DNA from: Pythium myriotylum
Lineage: Eukaryota > Oomycota > Peronosporomycetes > Pythiales > Pythiaceae
DNA length: 64,000 nt
Assembly (NCBI GenBank): GCA_023091665.1
Contig: JALJCQ010000022.1
Span: 806,001 to 870,000, forward strand
Reading direction: 5' to 3'
Shown here: piece after piece, positions 9,145-18,744 of the stretch
Layout: each line of letters begins with the position of its first letter
Numbering within the stretch: the stretch's first letter is position 1
Notes under the pieces: generated by a model
Told to the model about the DNA's origin: nothing
The model's input: only the letters and a program-made list of their open reading frames with translations
The model's database searches: none
Position numbers and translations under genes: made by a program

Positions 9145-9453
9145 TTAACCATTAAATTCACCCAAGTTTTTCTTCAGTGACGGACATTTATTCATGATAT
9201 ACTCATTTTTACACATCCAATTGAAATATTGCTTATCGTTTTCAACAATCCACTTTACGGATTTGTTCTTATGCTTGCCCCACCGCATGATATAGCTATC
9301 GTCTCCATCTTGGAACTTGTCGTCCAAAAATCGTTTGATATCCGATTCTTCCGATTGTTGGTTGTATAACCATCGACAGTATGATGCATCTTGATCATAT
9401 ACTTCCTCAAGATCCTTTCCTTTGTATTTTCCGAACTCTAAAATAACAGACAT
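9145..9453 (-). CDS. Small protein with two GK-Y-W (ExoX-C/DUF3820-like) repeats
   Basis: A 102-residue AT-rich ORF with a clear initiator ATG at 9453. Two tandem units of about 45 residues each begin FGKYKGKDL or WGKHKNKSV and end YCRWL or YFNWM. This GK...Y..W pattern is that of the short domain found at the C-terminus of exonuclease X-like proteins and in DUF3820 proteins, which is frequent in phages and large DNA viruses. The function is unknown; a nucleic-acid-associated role is inferred. It belongs with the other AT-rich ORFs of this island, on the far side of the CRN gene. Confidence 0.55.
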   Translation of the reverse strand: MSVILEFGKYKGKDLEEVYDQDASYCRWLYNQQSEESDIKRFLDDKFQDGDDSYIMRWGKHKNKSVKWIVENDKQYFNWMCKNEYIMNKCPSLKKNLGEFNG

Positions 9454-9545
9454 TTATGTGTAGTGTATGATGTATCCCTATATATAACTTACTAATTTTA
9501 TGTCAGAATTGAAAAAAAATATCTATGTATTTGCACCCCATTGTT

Positions 9546-9935
9546 TTATTGACTCTTTACCCATTCACAATGTTTTATTGTTTTAGAGTGTGTAGAATAT
9601 CCACTTTTACTGGTTGTGCTTCCACACCCACATTGTATTTTCTGCTTGTATTTATTATTAACCATCTCCCTGTACCATTTTTTATGATGATCTGTTTTAG
9701 TATGGTCTAACTTTTCCAAATTCTTTACTTTTATACCACACCCACATTCGATCACATAATTGGGGAAGTCGGGGTCTTTAACCCATTCTTGATGGAAAGA
9801 TGTTTTTTCGTGAGATGGTAAATTTCTACGTTGAATATTCAAACCACATCCGCATTTGACCAGTTCTTTCATCTCCGGACTATTCATCCATGAATAGAAT
9901 GGTGGATCGAAAACAATATAACTCATAGCAATCAA
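9546..9935 (-). CDS. Protein with three CxCG...H...H zinc fingers
   Basis: A 129-residue AT-rich ORF (start at 9935 or the Met at 9926). Three repeated units each carry CGCG, about 11-13 residues, then His-x5-His and a Trp: KCGCGLNI...HEKTSFHQEW, ECGCGIKV...HTKTDHHKKW and QCGCGSTT...HSKTIKHCEW. Compact fingers of this CxCG-H-H type are common in virophages, Polinton-like viruses and giant viruses and are rare in cellular proteins. DNA or RNA binding is likely. Together with the protease and the GK-Y-W protein it supports a viral origin for the AT-rich segments. Confidence 0.6.
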   Translation of the reverse strand: MIAMSYIVFDPPFYSWMNSPEMKELVKCGCGLNIQRRNLPSHEKTSFHQEWVKDPDFPNYVIECGCGIKVKNLEKLDHTKTDHHKKWYREMVNNKYKQKIQCGCGSTTSKSGYSTHSKTIKHCEWVKSQ

Positions 9936-10456
9936 TTGTCTTTATATGCTACCTATGGTCATATATCAAGGTAGAACTTTTTGTACGTATATATATGATG
10001 AAAGTAATTCAAGATTAAACAAATTTTAGTTTCTGTGTCTCTCAGCTATGCCCCGAACCTTCGCGAATTTTTGGTGTTGGAAATTGCTTTAAAATGCTTG
10101 TTTCTAATGAGGACTTTGAAAACGTCGGTTTGGTTGTGTTTTGTGGAAAGGAGGTGTGGAATAGGTTTGTTGATCTGAGAGGGTATAGAACGGTCTGTAG
10201 GGTTGTGTGAGAAACGTTGAAAAAAAAATGACGGAAAAAGTTCCGGACATTACTACTCACACCGCAGACCAAGCCGGGGAAACTACGTCCAGTTACCCAA
10301 GAGCACGATTTTGACGACCCCGGGGTTGACTTTGACAGTCGTGATAAGGTACAGAAGAGGCTTGAGTTCTGGAGTGACGAAAGTACGCTGTCGCCTCCCC
10401 AGAAGAGTGTTCAGGCTCGCAAGTCGAAAGAGGACGATCCACTTTTCAATAAGCTG

Positions 10457-11698
10457 ATGGTGATGGCTGCGCGAGGCGATATGTCGATGGACGAATTGAC
10501 GAATCTTATCAAGGCGTTGGACACAGCAGAATCCGTGAAAGAGGAAGGACCCGATGCGCGAGCCCATGCGGTGAGATCAAAGGCGAGCAAGCCTAGAGTT
10601 GTCTGGAAGAAGGAGTCGAGTTCGGAATCGAGCGCCGATGAGTCGGGGTATTCGTCTGAAGAGAAGGTTCGCAAGCCGTCGGCGAAGAAGGTCTCGAAGG
10701 TCAAGTCTAGAACTAAGCGACGCTCGACGTCGAAGTCCGATATGGAAGAAGATTTGGATCTCTCGATGTTCGAAGACTCTGATTCAGACTCGTCAGATAG
10801 TGGCAGACGCCGAGGTCGACGCGTTACGACAGTTATTCAAAGTTCTGCGATTAAGCCGTTTGCTGGAGGCGCCAAGGTTACGCCTGAAGAAGCTCGCGCG
10901 TGGTTGTCGAAGTTCTTGTACAACGCAAGTATCTCGAACTACTCGAGACGCCAGAAGATGAGAGCCTTTGTTGATGCGCTGACTGGCTCCGCCAAGTATT
11001 GGCAGAAGCAGTTGCCCACACGCACGAAGAAGAAGTGGAAGCGTATGATGAACGCCTTTTACAAGAAGTTCTGTGTTGAGACAACTCCAGCGGTGCTCAC
11101 GTACTACAGGCTGTCGCAAAAGACTGAGGAATCGCCACTCGAATATCTCTACCGATTCAACGCCGCGGGTCTGAAGGCGAAGATTGACTTCCGAATTGAC
11201 GAAGATGACGATGATCAAGACAGAGTTCCCGTGGATCTAGACAGTCATGTGCGTCAGTATTTTGACACGCTTCATGACAAGACAGTTCAAGCACAGTTCC
11301 GTTACTCGACATACAAGTCCATTCAAAAGCTCGAGGAGAAGCTGACAGCATACGAGAACACGACGTCGAAACCTCCGTTGAAGAAGGCGCCAAAGAAACA
11401 GGTCGAAGAAGCCGCCGAACAACCTGCAGCGGTGGCTAAGATTAATCGTCCCAACGACAGAAGAAATGCTGCTCCACCCTCAGGTGGTGGTCGTGAGGAG
11501 ATGAACTGCGAACATTGTGGCAAAATCGGTCACACCAAGGACAACTGTTACCAGCTCAATACGTGCGAATTTTGTGGTGTAACCGGGCACACGATGGCAG
11601 TTTGTCGCAAGTTCCTCACAAAGTTCGTGGAACTTCATCCCAAACTCAAGGCTGGCGAGATCTCCGTGGAGGAACTCGTTCAGCAGTTAAACCGCTAG
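10457..11698 (+). CDS. gag: Gag of element B
   Basis: A 413-codon ORF, though coding probably starts earlier: the frame is open back to about 10237, and an ATG at 10228 lies in another frame. The N-terminus is Ser/Glu/Asp-rich and low in complexity. A retrotransposon Gag domain follows (about residues 130-290). Two CCHC zinc knuckles, CEHCGKIGHTKDNC and CEFCGVTGHTMAVC, lie near residues 352-390. Both keep the full C-x2-C-x4-H-x4-C pattern, so RNA binding is likely intact. The ORF ends CAG TTA AAC CGC TAG, where a candidate -1 frameshift signal joins it to the protease frame. It forms the particle that packages element RNA. Confidence 0.8.
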   Translation: MVMAARGDMSMDELTNLIKALDTAESVKEEGPDARAHAVRSKASKPRVVWKKESSSESSADESGYSSEEKVRKPSAKKVSKVKSRTKRRSTSKSDMEEDLDLSMFEDSDSDSSDSGRRRGRRVTTVIQSSAIKPFAGGAKVTPEEARAWLSKFLYNASISNYSRRQKMRAFVDALTGSAKYWQKQLPTRTKKKWKRMMNAFYKKFCVETTPAVLTYYRLSQKTEESPLEYLYRFNAAGLKAKIDFRIDEDDDDQDRVPVDLDSHVRQYFDTLHDKTVQAQFRYSTYKSIQKLEEKLTAYENTTSKPPLKKAPKKQVEEAAEQPAAVAKINRPNDRRNAAPPSGGGREEMNCEHCGKIGHTKDNCYQLNTCEFCGVTGHTMAVCRKFLTKFVELHPKLKAGEISVEELVQQLNR

Positions 11699-11734
11699 CC
11701 CCGCAGCACTCTGCCGGTGCTGTACGTGACGGGG
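11686..11734 (+). promoter_or_regulatory. Candidate -1 frameshift signal (slippery heptamer plus hairpin)
   Basis: GTTAAAC at 11686-11692 is read G TTA AAC in the Gag frame, two codons before the stop (11696-11698). Six bases later a hairpin begins: CCCCG (11699-11703) plus CAGCAC (11704-11709), a 7-nt loop, GTGCTG (11717-11722), a 7-nt bulge and CGGGG (11730-11734). The protease frame is -1 relative to Gag and open across this site. G_TTA_AAC is a known functional slippery heptamer in nidoviruses. Confidence 0.6.
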
Positions 11735-12564
11735 ATGTCGCGGCGAGTGTGAATGTGCATGTGAAGAAGAAGATCCGGCGCAAACAAGCGAAGAGAATCG
11801 AGAAAGAAGATGCGCCTTGTGTATTCGAAGAGAGTGATGTCGAAGAAATGAAGAAACAGGAAGAAACAGTGATTGAGGATGTGGCGTCCGAGAAGGAGCC
11901 ACGTGTGCATGAAGAGTCGAAGATGTTGTTGCATTTAAATCAAGAACGGGAAAAGGTGAAGAAAGAAGGAGAACGTTCGGTCCGTTGGGAGGTCATGCAT
12001 GTCCAACTGACGGAGGGCAAACGGAGAGGTTGGTGGAAGGATCACGATCCTCTTCAGGACGAAGCAGTGCAAGTGTTCGTTCATGGTGCAGTCGAAGATC
12101 TCGGGCTCCCATTAATGCTCGACACGGGTGCGAACATCAGTTTGCTACACACTAACTTGGCACGTAAGTTGGGATTGAGCGTGAAGATGTTCGAAGACCC
12201 GAGTGACTTCTACGGAGTATCCGAGCATCCACTGCCTACACACGGGAAGGCGCTGACAAAGATCAAGCTTGGAGGATTCGTTGTCTATGAGATGGAAATG
12301 TGGATTGCAGACTTTGAAGCACACTCTCTAGTCATCATCGGGACCGATTTTATGGTGCGTGGAGGTCTTGTCATCGATCTGGGCCAGCGATTATGTGTTG
12401 TACCAGAGGAGGACCCACTCAGGCTGCTGAATTACGAGGAACTGAAGACGCAAGACTACCGAGAGGTGTATGAAACGGTCAAGGAGGCTGAGGGTGTCTC
12501 ATTGAATTGGAGCAACGACATGGCTGTAGCTTGTATTGGAGACACGCCCCCCGCGGTGTTTTGA
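11693..12564 (+). CDS. Retropepsin (protease) region of element B
   Basis: This frame is open from 11515 and is entered by a -1 shift at 11686-11692. After about 120 charged residues comes the aspartic protease: MLDTGANISLLHTNLA carries the DTG catalytic triad, and LVIIGTDFM is the conserved C-terminal Gly-containing strand. Retropepsins act as dimers and process the polyprotein. The ORF ends with TGA at 12562-12564 in a TTT TGA C context, with pol continuing in the +1 frame. Confidence 0.8.
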
Positions 12565-15500
12565 CGGGTTATCGCCGGACCGCATCGACCAGTCGAAGCT
12601 TGCTCGGGAAGTATACATTCATGAGGGTGTCGAGATGTCTGTGGAAGATATGAAGGACCAACTCGCACTTATTCCCGAGTTTGATGACGGGCCGCAAGAA
12701 GAAGTGGATATGAGCGAGGCCGATATCGGCGAGGACGAGACGACCGACAAACAGAGGGCGCAGACAAGAGCGATCTTGGAGAAGCGCAAGGGTGGCTTTA
12801 TTAGTTCGGGTAACGCATTACCACCGCCGGCCAAAGGCGTTGTTTGTGATGTCGACGTCGGAGACGCTCAGCCCATCGCGCAGAAGGCAAGACGTGTGCC
12901 TCCCCATTTGTTGGGTCGACTCTATGAGCTGCTGCGAGGACTGCTTCGAGCTGGATTGATCAGGTACTCGGACTCTCCATGGGCGTCAGCCATCGTTATT
13001 GTGCTCAAGAAGAATGGCAAAGATATTCGGCTTTGTATCGATTATCGGATGGTCAACAGCTTGACGAAGCTCATGGTGTATGCGATGCCACTCATTGACG
13101 ACCTATTGGACAACTTTGAAGCGGTTATGTGGTTTTGTTCCTTGGACAACGCGAGTGGTTTCTGGGCAGTGACACTGACAACGCGAGCTAGGCTAGTGAC
13201 GGCATTTATTTGCCCACTTGGTCACTTCGAATGGACACGAATGCCTCAAGGGTTGAAGAACGCGCCGCAAATATATCAGCGTATGATTGACAATGCGCTG
13301 TGGAGTTGCGTAAGGCGGCTACATGATCAAGGACAACCGTGTGAACCTATTGGTTGGTCAGAGGAAGAGCTTGCGGCTATAGAGGAACAGTTCGAAGCGG
13401 TGAGGATCGATACTGATCTCGCACTCAAAGACGACGTTTTTCGACGCGGTAGAGGTGAACAGAGCGATGCGCGGCCTATCCTGAATCGACGGTCGTATAT
13501 TGATGATATCACGTTCGGAGCAACCACATGGGACGAGATGAACACGATGCTCGAGTGCCTGCTAGAAGCGTTCGAGTACTGGGGTGTCACGATCAGCCTG
13601 AGGATAAGTGCCTTTGGAAAGAAGTCGGTGGAATTTTTGAGTCACGAGATTACAAGAGATGGCATCAAGTGTGCCCCGAGGAACTTGCAGTCAATTATGG
13701 ATAGGCCGTTCCCTTCGACACAAAAGGGTCTGCAGCGTTTCATTGGCAGTCTGATCTATTACCATCGATTTATTGAGAATTTCGCCACGTACGCCGCTGC
13801 GCTCTATGAAATAACTGACCTCAAATTGCGCGACGGAACCCAGCTGGAGCATGCGAAGATATCATTTGAAGCTCTGAAGTCGAAGTTGTGCGAAGCGCCA
13901 CTCTTGCGACACATTGTCCGCCGTCGTGAACTGGTGGTCGTGCTCTATGTGAATCGTTGGGCGTTTGGCTCAGCCGTCTGTCAAGAACATGATGGTATTC
14001 TTCATCCAGTCCGTTTCGTAAGTAAGGTGTTCAAGGATGCCGAGACGAGATACACCTGGGCAGAGCAAGAAGTGTTGGCATTGCTGAAGACGCTGCATTG
14101 TGCGAGTCATTACCTTCTGGGACAGCCTGTCACGGTCTATGCGCGATACTCCACAATGAAGTGGGTATTTACGTCGAAAAGTCTAACCGGGCGCGTAATT
14201 CAGTGGGCCGCGATGCTATCCCCATGGACGCTCAAGATTATTCGGAGTGACGAAACGCCTGCCGGTCTGCTTGCAGTTTTAGCCGCGTCAATTGTGCTGC
14301 CGGAGAAGATGGACGAAGTGCTGGAGGATATCGCACCTATGAAAACAGTCGGTGATGTGCCTGTCATCCGGCCAATACCTGAATCAAGACGGTGGAGCGA
14401 GGGGTACGTACTGACCTTCGACGGCGCGGTGCGGGTGAAGGAGCCGAAGGCTGGGTCATTTGGAATGATACTGTGGTCGCTGCCCGAGTGGAAGATCGTC
14501 GCAGCGGAATTCGATGTCAAGCCTGACCTCACAGTGAACGACAGCGAGTATCACGGCCTCCTCGGGGCCCTCGCACTTGCGTGCGACCGCGGCGTGAAGA
14601 AGGTGAATGTGTGTGGAGACTCTCGGCTCGTGATTGGACAAGTCAACGGAGATTTGCGATGCAATCAGCCATCACTGCAGGTGTGGCTGAACAGAGTCAG
14701 GACGCTTCTGGAAAGATTTGACAGTGTCAGCCTGGTACATGTCGCTCGGAAGTACAACCAAGCCGCAGATTTGTTGACGCGGAAGGCGATGGCAGCATGT
14801 GCGCGAGGAGTCGTCGACGATCCGGAACAGCTTCACGATTTGGCGCAGCTCAACACGCTCCCAGAACTGCTGTACCGCACGAGCGATGGTCCCGAGGTGG
14901 ATGGTGAAGGTGGCGGCCCCGGAGATGCGATCTGCGACCAGACGACAGAGGGCGAGGTCCCAGTTAGCACTCTGACTGAGAACAACGACCAAGGAGTGGC
15001 CAGAGTTAACACTCTGGCAGAGGATGACCCGGCTTTACCCAGGGAACTGGCCCCTGACTCAAGAAACTCAGGTGTCGGCGGGACAACTGTTTCGAAATAC
15101 CATGTTTACGCCACAAGGAAGAAGAAGAAACCAGTTCGGAAGAAGACCAAGCCGAGTGGAACGACGGAAGTCGAAGGTGACGCCGACGAAGGAGCTCAGG
15201 CAAAAGCGTGGAGTCCATTACATGTGACAGAGGAGATGCTCACGGCTGCTCAAGTCGAGAGGTTCCGGAGGATTGCACGTGCTCAGCGCGATGATGACTG
15301 GTGTCGCCAAGTGATTGCTTATCTGGAAGGAAACTTGGAGGAATTTGCATCAGCGACGGCGCTAAAGAAAGTAGCCAGGGCCGCTGTGCTTTTCGTCTTG
15401 GATTCCGTGAACGTGCTCTACTATTGCCCTAGAGGTCGTGACGCCGAGGAGGCTACCATGCGACTGGTGGTTCCTGTTGTATTGCAAAAGGATATACTAT

Positions 15501-16933
15501 GCGCGTATCACGAAGAACTTGGTGCTGGAGCTCATCAAGGGATCGGGAAAGTGTTCGAACGACTGCGGAGGCTTTACTACTGGAGAGGAATGTACGCTGA
15601 CGTTGAGTGGTATGTGGCATCGTGCGAAGACTGTGCGACTGCGAAAGGGAAGCCACGTTACAGAGGGCGATCGACAGGAAATATCACTGCGAGTCGACCA
15701 TTCCAAGTGTTGGCAATGGATTTCGCGATCCCACTTCCGAAGACATACAACGGCAATGAAGCCATGCTATGCTGCATCTGCACGTTTACCGGTTACGTAA
15801 TCCTGATGCCAATGGGGGACACGTCTGCACAGTCAGTTGCCGAAGCATATCTGTCTGGGGTGTTCAGAAGGTTTGGCGCACAAGAGATGATTCGCCACGA
15901 TAGGGATCCACGATTCATGAGTTCAGTGTTTCGGCGGTTTAATCGGATGATGAATCAGAAGCAACGACCGACACTCGCATACCGTCCGCAGGCCAATGGT
16001 AAACAAGAGAGATCGGTTCAGACGGTTGTTCGCGCGATCAAATGCTATATCTCCGACGCAGAACAGAAGGACTGGGATGAATATGTGCAACAGCTCGAGT
16101 TGGCGCTGAATACTTCGGTTAATCTTCAACACAAGCAAACGCCTTTCTATCTAGTGCATGGATGGAACGCGAGGACGCAGATTGAGACTACAGTACCACC
16201 CAAGGATAGAACGCTGCGAGAGAGAGCTGCACTCGAATGGCGTCAGAAGGTTCAAAAACAGCACGAACGAGCCATGGCGCACGCTGAATTTATCCAAATG
16301 AAGCTGATGGAAGAGAGGGCGCGACTGAACAACGAGAAGGCGAGTGATGGGCTGTTCTCGACCACAAGGACTGAATACCAGCCCGGAGAGCTAGTGTGGC
16401 TCTATCACGTGCTGGTGAAGGAAGGTCTGGCGCGGAAGTTGTCTCATCTATGGCACGGCCCATATCAAGTCGAAGAACGAGTCAGCGAGTCCGTCTACAG
16501 GTTGAAAATCGATCGAAGGGACAGTCGAGTTCTTCCGCTCATCCACATTTCGAGACTAAAGCCATACGTGTCGAGGTTGAGAAGGCCACGCGAAAGAATC
16601 AGTGTCAGCGACAATCTCGAACTGGACGAGGCATTACTGCCCGAAGATTCATGGTTCGAAGAAGGTGCAGACGACGAGTACGAAGTGGAAGCGATTCTTG
16701 ACTGTCGGTACAAAAAGAGGACGAGAAACGGAAGGCGCCAACGCGAGTACTTGGTGAAATGGGTCGACGAAGGCGGTACGAGCTGGGAACCTGAGGAGAA
16801 TCTCTCCTGCACCGCACTGCTCTACGAATTTGACGCGAGGAGAGCATGGGAGAACCGCAAAGAAGCTGCACAGACGACACACGAAGAGGAGATGGAAGAA
16901 AGTGACTCTGAACCTGATGGCGACGATGTGTAA
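12536..16933 (+). CDS. pol: Pol of element B: RT, two RNase H, integrase, chromodomain
   Basis: The frame is open over 1465 codons, but its first codons overlap the protease end and lack an ATG; translation is probably by frameshift. Reverse transcriptase shows IDYRMVN and the catalytic YIDDI (about 13496). The first RNase H (about 13900-14200) is degenerate: LYVN and VYARYS replace catalytic Asp residues. A second, type I RNase H (about 14400-14790) keeps Asp (FDGA), Glu (DSEY), Asp (GDSRL) and Asp (AADLL). The integrase has an H2C2 finger (HQGIG...CEDC) and a DDE core (MDF, DRDPRF, GKQERS). A chromodomain (YEVEAILDCR...YLVKWVDEGGTSWEPEE) ends the protein and would direct integration to marked chromatin. 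A linker at 14962-15018 encodes two family B motifs. Established knowledge: dual-RNase H Ty3/Gypsy elements are known from plants and oomycetes. Confidence 0.88.
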   Translation: METRPPRCFDGLSPDRIDQSKLAREVYIHEGVEMSVEDMKDQLALIPEFDDGPQEEVDMSEADIGEDETTDKQRAQTRAILEKRKGGFISSGNALPPPAKGVVCDVDVGDAQPIAQKARRVPPHLLGRLYELLRGLLRAGLIRYSDSPWASAIVIVLKKNGKDIRLCIDYRMVNSLTKLMVYAMPLIDDLLDNFEAVMWFCSLDNASGFWAVTLTTRARLVTAFICPLGHFEWTRMPQGLKNAPQIYQRMIDNALWSCVRRLHDQGQPCEPIGWSEEELAAIEEQFEAVRIDTDLALKDDVFRRGRGEQSDARPILNRRSYIDDITFGATTWDEMNTMLECLLEAFEYWGVTISLRISAFGKKSVEFLSHEITRDGIKCAPRNLQSIMDRPFPSTQKGLQRFIGSLIYYHRFIENFATYAAALYEITDLKLRDGTQLEHAKISFEALKSKLCEAPLLRHIVRRRELVVVLYVNRWAFGSAVCQEHDGILHPVRFVSKVFKDAETRYTWAEQEVLALLKTLHCASHYLLGQPVTVYARYSTMKWVFTSKSLTGRVIQWAAMLSPWTLKIIRSDETPAGLLAVLAASIVLPEKMDEVLEDIAPMKTVGDVPVIRPIPESRRWSEGYVLTFDGAVRVKEPKAGSFGMILWSLPEWKIVAAEFDVKPDLTVNDSEYHGLLGALALACDRGVKKVNVCGDSRLVIGQVNGDLRCNQPSLQVWLNRVRTLLERFDSVSLVHVARKYNQAADLLTRKAMAACARGVVDDPEQLHDLAQLNTLPELLYRTSDGPEVDGEGGGPGDAICDQTTEGEVPVSTLTENNDQGVARVNTLAEDDPALPRELAPDSRNSGVGGTTVSKYHVYATRKKKKPVRKKTKPSGTTEVEGDADEGAQAKAWSPLHVTEEMLTAAQVERFRRIARAQRDDDWCRQVIAYLEGNLEEFASATALKKVARAAVLFVLDSVNVLYYCPRGRDAEEATMRLVVPVVLQKDILCAYHEELGAGAHQGIGKVFERLRRLYYWRGMYADVEWYVASCEDCATAKGKPRYRGRSTGNITASRPFQVLAMDFAIPLPKTYNGNEAMLCCICTFTGYVILMPMGDTSAQSVAEAYLSGVFRRFGAQEMIRHDRDPRFMSSVFRRFNRMMNQKQRPTLAYRPQANGKQERSVQTVVRAIKCYISDAEQKDWDEYVQQLELALNTSVNLQHKQTPFYLVHGWNARTQIETTVPPKDRTLRERAALEWRQKVQKQHERAMAHAEFIQMKLMEERARLNNEKASDGLFSTTRTEYQPGELVWLYHVLVKEGLARKLSHLWHGPYQVEERVSESVYRLKIDRRDSRVLPLIHISRLKPYVSRLRRPRERISVSDNLELDEALLPEDSWFEEGADDEYEVEAILDCRYKKRTRNGRRQREYLVKWVDEGGTSWEPEENLSCTALLYEFDARRAWENRKEAAQTTHEEEMEESDSEPDGDDV
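12559..12565 (+). promoter_or_regulatory. Candidate +1 shifty stop between protease and pol
   Basis: The protease frame ends TTT TGA C. After a +1 slip the P-site tRNA-Phe can re-pair perfectly with TTT, and the next codon is GAC in the pol frame. The arrangement mimics the CTT TGA C shifty stop of bacterial prfB. A one-base mutation giving the same effect cannot be excluded. Confidence 0.4.
14962..15018 (+). repeat. 42-bp-spaced paired motif in pol of element B
   Basis: AGTTAGCACTCTGAC at 14962 and AGTTAACACTCTGGC at 15004 start exactly 42 bp apart. They lie in the variable linker between the second RNase H and the integrase, in the same frame, encoding VSTLTE and VNTLAE. Confidence 0.9.
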
Positions 16934-18019
16934 GCGTGACCGCAGCGAGTGTGCTAAAGACAGGACGAAGAGACAAGAGTTGAGGTTGTTGAGGAGGAGA
17001 TGTGAGAAGCGAGAAGTAAGAGAATGAAGGAGAGGAGAAGGCTGAGTCCACGAACAAGGAAGGAAAACGTAGTTGTCTACGACGGTGAAGCTCAAGGCCT
17101 CGTTGTTTATGAAGGCGGTCATCGCAAACATGTGACCCGACGCTGGGGACCCGAGTTGGTTGCAGCGATCGAGGTGCGGGCCCGAGTTGGCTGCACGATT
17201 AGTCACGAGCGGCGTGACGCTCTCAATCACGTGTCACGACCGCGGCCCCTGCAGGTATCCGGTAGGCCGGCGCAGTGGAGCGGCTGAGTGAAGCGAAGGG
17301 CGAGGTGGTGCGCAGTGGGTGCTTCAGGGCGACGGTGATCTGATCAATCAGCGGAAGACGAAGTGAGACGGTGCGTGCACGTGTCAAGCGACAGCAGGAA
17401 CGAGTTCGGCGTCTGATCAACAATGATCTCGAAGAATGCACGTCAATTGGCCACCCCCGGAGCGGTACCTCAGTGAGAGTGTTGGTGCGAGGTATACAAG
17501 GAGCTTTTATCCGGACAACAGCGGATGACCAGCGGTGAAAATCGAACAACACAGAAGGCAAAGAACGTCGAAGAACACCAAAACAAGGTGGGTCGAGCCT
17601 GAGAACTTCAATCGGGTGACGGCGACGCGTCGACAGCCAGCGTTCGAGAGAGTCAGTGTGAGGAAGGTGATGGTCAGTCTCGGACCGAACGAGACAAAAC
17701 GAAGTGTGAAGATGGTGTATGGTACATGAAATCGGGAGGCAAACCCATCAGATAAGTGACATGCGTGATACGACCGAATTTGACAGCTCCAACGGGAAGT
17801 TAGAACTCTGGAGACCAACGGGGTGAGCCAACGGTGAGATGACAGAGAAGCGGGCGTTGCCAGAACGAAGAACGGCACGGTTGACCCTCACAGCGCGCGC
17901 CGCAGCACTCCGAACGACGATGTTGAGAGCAAGGAGTAGAGACGCGCGGCGAAGGCAGGCGGAGAACCTCGAGCTCGAGGACTTGAGTCATAGGGATTCG
18001 AATCAAGACGAACAGAGGA
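16934..18019 (+). other. Spacer between pol and helicase of element B
   Basis: About 1.1 kb without a convincing gene. Short open frames are basic and repetitive and show no domain. The stretch is purine-rich in places and probably forms the leader of the helicase mRNA or a decayed N-terminal coding part. The four Myb-like repeats of helicase A are not recognisable here. Confidence 0.5.
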
Positions 18020-18129
18020 ATGACAATGAAGGAGAAGTCACTACGGGATATCGTATCGATGAAAACGTCAGAAACCGGGACGGTGGTAAAGGGCGAGCGA
18101 GACACCTGCGAACGTCGTCCGAGAGCGAG

Positions 18130-18198
18130 GAGGCCAACCCGAGACCACGCAAACGCCGGGGTGTTTCGGTGGCGTTTGCGTGGTCTCGGGTTGGCCTC
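18130..18198 (+). repeat. 28-bp perfect hairpin in helicase B
   Basis: Arms at 18130-18157 and 18171-18198 are perfect reverse complements over 28 bp with a 13-nt loop. It lies near the 5' end of the helicase ORF and is read through in frame. No counterpart is seen in helicase A. Confidence 0.95.
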
Positions 18199-18687
18199 GG
18201 AGAAAGGGCGGACTGTCGCTCAGGCTATCCTTGGTGTGGCCCAACAATTGAAGATCTCGCCCCAGTTCACGCAACGGCGATGGGACATGTTGCTAGCTAA
18301 GCGTGAAAAAGATCGACGAGAATCAGGCGGGACGAATATGGGGGATTCCGAAGGTGAAGAAGAGCGCAATATCAGTCGCCGACGCAGCAGAAGTACTGGG
18401 TCGCAAGCTATTGAGAGCGAACCAGGCGAGCCACGTCACGACGAAGAGCCCGAACGTCTGCCTTCGGTTGCAGGCACGCCTGCTGCAGATACGGCGGCGT
18501 CCCCAAGTTACGAAGTCGATCTGGCCGAGGAAGAAGAACGAACGTTTACCGCCGCTTCCATGATTCCTGGTGGTCTGACCGTGGGGAGAGATACTGGAGG
18601 ACTCCCTCGAGCGCCGGCCGCAGACTCGACGCGTTACGCCGAGTTGGCCAGTCAACTCTTGTCATTGAGAGATATCAGTCAAAGCGA

Positions 18688-18744
18688 AGTTAACACTCTG
18701 ACTGATGATGACCTCACTAAAGATGACGGAGGTAACACTGTGGA
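18688..18744 (+). repeat. 42-bp-spaced paired motif in helicase B
   Basis: AGTTAACACTCTGAC at 18688 and the variant AGGTAACACTGTGGA at 18730 start 42 bp apart, in the acidic linker. This is the same relative location as the cluster in helicase A. Confidence 0.85.

Noticed and set aside
11515..11692. Protease ORF beginning at 11515 within Gag
   Set aside because: This part overlaps the zinc knuckles in another frame; entry by frameshift at 11686-11692 is more plausible.
11704..11716. CAGCACTCTGCC in the frameshift hairpin as a family B motif
   Set aside because: It lacks the GTTA part and has no partner at 42 bp; resemblance may be chance.
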